A DNA stretch of 64,000 nt, taken from Ancylobacter novellus. Its GTDB lineage: Bacteria; Pseudomonadota; Alphaproteobacteria; Rhizobiales; Methylopilaceae. Positions 61,463-64,000 of this stretch are shown here, one piece after another. The notes below the pieces were generated by a model. The model was not told where the DNA came from, ran no database searches, and saw only the letters and a program-made list of their open reading frames with translations. Position numbers and translations under genes: made by a program. The stretch lies in contig QFPN01000004.1 of NCBI GenBank assembly GCA_003241695.1, forward strand, positions 124,001-188,000, given 5' to 3'. Numbering within the stretch: position 1 is the stretch's first letter; each line of letters begins with the position of its first letter.

Positions 61463-62167
61463 TCAGATCAGCCGCGGCTGGACGGGCTCCGCGACGCCGC
61501 GCTCGGGCGCCGGCATCTGCACCTCCGGCCCGTCGTTCGAGGGCCGGTTGACCAGCGCGCCCACCGCGACCGCCTCGAACACGCCCGCGCGCGCGGGGCC
61601 GAGACAGCGCAGCGCGAGGCTCGCGCCGTCGACCCGCATGTCGAGCCAGGCGTCGCGGTGCTCGGGCGCGACCACGGCCGGCATGCGGTCGTGAATCCCG
61701 GCCACGTCCGCCCCGGCCTCGACCGTCATGATCGTGAAGGCGCGCCGTTCGGTCCCGTCCGGCCCGACGATCCGCTCCCAGAGGCCGGCGAAGGTCACAG
61801 GCGCGCGGTCTGTCCGGCGAATGAGATAAGGCTGCTTGAAGCGGCCGAGCGTCTTCCACTCGTACCAGGCGTCGGCGGGCACGAGGCAGCGTCGGCTCTG
61901 CAGCGCAGCGCGGAACATCGGCCGTTGCGCCGCCGTCTCGGTACGCGCGTTGACGACGAGCTGCGGCGCGCCGTTGTCGCGCGCGAAGCCCGGCGTCAGG
62001 CCGAAGCGGTAATCGGAGATGGTCCGGTGGTCGCCGTCCGCCGCCGCGGCCTTCGCCAACTGCGTCGGAGAGATGTTATAGCGCGGCGGGAAGTCCGCGG
62101 CCGCGATCGCGCCCGTAAGCGCTTCCACCGCTTCCCTCGGCGAGGTCTGGGCGAAACGTCCGCACAT
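61463..62167 (-). CDS. SRAP (YedK/HMCES-type) abasic-site protein
   Basis: Forms a covalent thiazolidine link with abasic sites in single-stranded DNA and so shields them. The 234-residue product starts MCGRF, with Cys2 as the reactive residue once Met is removed. It also has YNISPTQLAKA, VVNARTETAAQRPMFRAALQSRRCLVPADAWYEW (conserved glutamate) and IHDRMPAVVAPE (conserved histidine). The residue set agrees with YedK. It is divergent from the Nudix gene. Confidence 0.94.
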   Translation of the reverse strand: MCGRFAQTSPREAVEALTGAIAAADFPPRYNISPTQLAKAAAADGDHRTISDYRFGLTPGFARDNGAPQLVVNARTETAAQRPMFRAALQSRRCLVPADAWYEWKTLGRFKQPYLIRRTDRAPVTFAGLWERIVGPDGTERRAFTIMTVEAGADVAGIHDRMPAVVAPEHRDAWLDMRVDGASLALRCLGPARAGVFEAVAVGALVNRPSNDGPEVQMPAPERGVAEPVQPRLI

Positions 62168-62278
62168 GAGTGAGCTCCCGTCCCGCGACGCCCGATTCCC
62201 CGGCGCGCCCCGCCTGCCGACGCCCGGCGTGCTCGCATGCCGGGCAGGCGCCGATCAAGCTGTTTTCGGAGGCGCCCG

Positions 62279-62707
62279 ATGACCGCCGCCCCCCCGCGCC
62301 GGCCGATGGTCGGTGCGAGCCTCGCCTGTTTCCGCGACGGCAAGGTGCTGATCGCGCGCCGCGCCTGCGCGCCTGCGCGGGGTCTCTGGTCGCTGCCGGG
62401 CGGCCGGATCGAGTTCGGCGAGACCGCGGCGGAAGCCGCCGCGCGCGAGCTGCTCGAGGAGACCGGCGTGCGCGCGACGGTGATCGGCCTCGCCGAGGTG
62501 GTGGAGGCGATCATGACCGACGCCGACGGCGCGGCGTCGAGCCATGCGGTGATCCTCGCCTATGCGGGCCGCTGGGAGGCGGGCGAGCCGGCGCCGGGCG
62601 AGGAGGCGGAGGCGGTCGCTTGGGCCGCGCCGCACGAGATCGACGCCTACGAGACAACGCCCGGCCTCGCCCGCGTGGTCGCGCGCGCCGCGGAGATGGT
62701 CTCGTGA
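62279..62707 (+). CDS. Nudix hydrolase
   Basis: Hydrolyses a nucleoside diphosphate linked to another moiety; the substrate is unknown. The 142-residue product contains a complete Nudix box: GGRIEFGETAAEAAAREL plus LEETGV, matching GX5EX7REUXEEXGU. A GGAGG site lies before the ATG at 62279. Its stop overlaps the GTG start of the next gene (GTGA). The neighbouring SRAP gene is also a nucleic-acid maintenance gene, which might point to nucleotide-pool cleaning, but this is weak. Confidence 0.93.
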   Translation: MTAAPPRRPMVGASLACFRDGKVLIARRACAPARGLWSLPGGRIEFGETAAEAAARELLEETGVRATVIGLAEVVEAIMTDADGAASSHAVILAYAGRWEAGEPAPGEEAEAVAWAAPHEIDAYETTPGLARVVARAAEMVS

Positions 62708-63177
62708 TCGGCCGGCGGGCGGCGGCCCTCGTTCTCGCCGTGAGCCTGACGGCGGCCGGGTCCGTATCCGCGCAGCCCACGGACCACGGCCGGACGCGCG
62801 CCGCGCCGCCCACACCCACACCCACGGCCGCGCCTCCGCCTCCGGCGCAGCCCGCCGCGCCCGACCCGAACGCGCCGCCGCCCTACGAACCGCAGCTCAT
62901 GCGCCTGGCCGAGCTGCTCGGCGCGCTCCATCATCTGAGAACCGTCTGCGAGGACGCCGACGCCGGTCTCTGGCGCGACCGCATGGCGGATCTGATCGAA
63001 GCAGAATCGCCCTCCGCCGACCGCCGCGACCGGCTGGCGGGCGCGTTCAACGCGAGCTTCCGGACCTGGGCCCGCAGCTACCGGACCTGCACGCCGGCCG
63101 CGCGGACGGCGAGCCGGATGTTCCTCGCCGAGGCCTCGAAGATCGCGAGCGACGTGAAAGCCCGTTACGGACCGTAA
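62704..63177 (+). CDS. TIGR02301-like secreted protein
   Basis: The 157-residue product has a signal peptide at about residues 1-21 (LVLAVSLTAAGSVSA), a proline/threonine-rich linker and a helical C-terminal domain with LMRLAELLGALHHLRTVC, WRDRMADLIEAE and FNASFRTWARSYRTCTPAA. Conserved Cys positions could form a disulfide. The pattern fits the Rhizobiales family TIGR02301, whose function is unknown. The GTG start overlaps the Nudix stop. Confidence 0.88.
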   Translation: MIGRRAAALVLAVSLTAAGSVSAQPTDHGRTRAAPPTPTPTAAPPPPAQPAAPDPNAPPPYEPQLMRLAELLGALHHLRTVCEDADAGLWRDRMADLIEAESPSADRRDRLAGAFNASFRTWARSYRTCTPAARTASRMFLAEASKIASDVKARYGP

Positions 63178-63283
63178 ACGCGATCCTTCGAGTTTTCCGC
63201 AGCCCGTTAACCCTTCCTTGGAGAATCGGCTTCGCGCGCCGGGGAATCCCGTTAGACTCCCCGGACTGTTCGAAGGATGGTTC

Positions 63284-63538
63284 ATGAGTCACGAAGATCA
63301 GGGCGCGGACGGACAGGTGACCGACGGCCGCCGGCTCGCGCTCGCTTATCTCGACGAAGCCTGGGAAGAGGCGCTGCTCGACGGCATCGCGCCCGACTGC
63401 GTGGCGCACGCCGCCTTGTTCGCCGCGCTGAAGGAGCTGGTGCTGGCCTTCGGCGAGGAGGCGACCGCGCGCTTCGCGGAGAAGCTTCCCGAGAGCATCC
63501 GCTCCGGCGGCTATACGATCCCGAGCCTGCCGCACTGA
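63284..63538 (+). CDS. Short hypothetical protein
   Basis: Not recognised. The 84-residue product is acidic and largely helical (RRLALAYLDEAWEEALLDGIAPDCVAHAALFAALKELVLAFGEEATARFAEKL) with a short C-terminal tail GGYTIPSLPH. No membrane segment or signal peptide was seen. An AAGGATGG site lies before the ATG at 63284. Small helical proteins like this are common in rhizobial genomes. Confidence 0.75.
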   Translation: MSHEDQGADGQVTDGRRLALAYLDEAWEEALLDGIAPDCVAHAALFAALKELVLAFGEEATARFAEKLPESIRSGGYTIPSLPH

Positions 63539-63548
63539 AGACCCCCTC

Positions 63549-64000
63549 TCAGTAGCCCAGCGCGACGCCCAGCAGCACCACGAAACCGAGCAGCGCGAGC
63601 GCGCCGCCCGAGACCGTGTTGATGCGGCCGAGCCATGTCTCGGCGATGCGCTGGCGCAGCCGGCTCGCGCCGGTCGACAGCATCGCCCACCAGGCGGCGC
63701 TGCCGATCGCGACGCCGATCGTGAGCAGGGTCGCCGCGCCGAAGTCGCCCGGCGCCTCGCCGATGCCCGCGAGCCCTCCGAAGATCGCGAAGAAGCCGAG
63801 CAGCACGGCCGGGTTGGTGACGGTCAGCGCGAACGAGGTCAGCGCCGCGCGGAACAGCGAGAGCCGCGTGTCGTTCTCCGGCGCGTCGGAGACGGAACTC
63901 GGCGCATAGAGCAGCTTCACCCCGAAGCCGATCATCACCGCGCCGCCGATCACCTTCAGCACCGCGAGGTGCCCTTCGACGAAATTCGCGATCCAGGTGA
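63549..64000 (-). CDS. LysE-family transporter (partial, cut by window edge)
   Basis: Inner-membrane exporter of the LysE/RhtB type. The 150 visible residues are the C-terminal part; the frame stays open past 64000, with NFVEGHLAVLKVIGGAVMIGFG read across the edge. Helices VIGGAVMIGFGVKLLYAP, LLTIGVAIGSAAWWAMLS and ALALLGFVVLLGVALGY and the motif TNPAVLLGFFAIFGGLAG fit the family. The gene is convergent with the short hypothetical. Confidence 0.88.
   Translation of the reverse strand, partial: TWIANFVEGHLAVLKVIGGAVMIGFGVKLLYAPSSVSDAPENDTRLSLFRAALTSFALTVTNPAVLLGFFAIFGGLAGIGEAPGDFGAATLLTIGVAIGSAAWWAMLSTGASRLRQRIAETWLGRINTVSGGALALLGFVVLLGVALGY

Overview
The window is about 70% G+C, densely packed and almost entirely coding, with many 4-base start/stop overlaps. 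It looks like a chromosomal segment of an alphaproteobacterium of the order Hyphomicrobiales (Rhizobiales). The evidence is a complete division/cell-wall cluster with a long FtsZ linker, a meso-diaminopimelate-type MurE, proteins resembling the Rhizobiales families TIGR02301 and TIGR03808, a rhizobial class 3 L-asparaginase, an alphaproteobacterial ELM1-like protein and palindromic intergenic repeats. Genus cannot be fixed from sequence alone.

Bases 1-20144: after the tail of an alpha/beta hydrolase-like gene (1-102), the whole dcw cluster lies on the minus strand. In transcription order it is mraZ, rsmH, ftsL, ftsI, murE, murF, mraY, murD, ftsW, murG, murC, murB, ddl, ftsQ, ftsA, ftsZ. It makes the lipid II precursor and the core divisome. 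Most junctions overlap by ATGA or GTGA; the exceptions are gaps filled by palindromic repeats. A strong hairpin terminator follows ftsZ. Upstream of mraZ are four 10-bp-spaced direct repeats resembling MraZ operator boxes.

Bases 20145-30786: a non-coding mraZ leader, the RNase P RNA gene (minus strand), a lytic transglycosylase, an N-acetylmuramoyl-L-alanine amidase and a TerB/J-domain protein. Next come a fused HyuA-HyuB 5-oxoprolinase-type protein, panB, a ParDE-type toxin-antitoxin pair, an extensin-like lipoprotein and an isochorismatase-family hydrolase. A palindromic repeat of about 95 bp lies in frame inside the oxoprolinase gene.

Bases 30787-32215: a low-G+C accessory island (about 40% in the part counted) with a translationally coupled two-gene unit. 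One gene encodes a membrane-anchored, helix-rich protein and the other a small soluble protein. This is the best candidate for an uncharacterised system.

Bases 32216-43492: a GatB/YqeY protein, carA followed by a coupled run (secreted protein, DUF1835-like, GNAT, MFS transporter), a YjlB-type cupin, cspA, a small HTH-like protein, an SDR oxidoreductase, carB and greA. carA and carB are about 5.5 kb apart.

Bases 43493-64000: a LysR regulator, trxB with a coupled ELM1-like gene, an MltB-like transglycosylase, topoisomerase IB coupled to a Rho-N-like protein, class 3 asparaginase, an outer-membrane protein, a Tat-exported beta-helix protein, tlyA with an RNA methyltransferase, a secreted protein, a histidine phosphatase and fabI. 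These are followed by a BNR beta-propeller coupled to a ThiS/MoaD-like protein, an FAD-linked oxidase, a small secreted protein, a SRAP protein, a Nudix hydrolase coupled to a TIGR02301-like protein, a short hypothetical and a LysE-type exporter cut by the window edge. No tRNA, insertion sequence, CRISPR array or prophage was seen.
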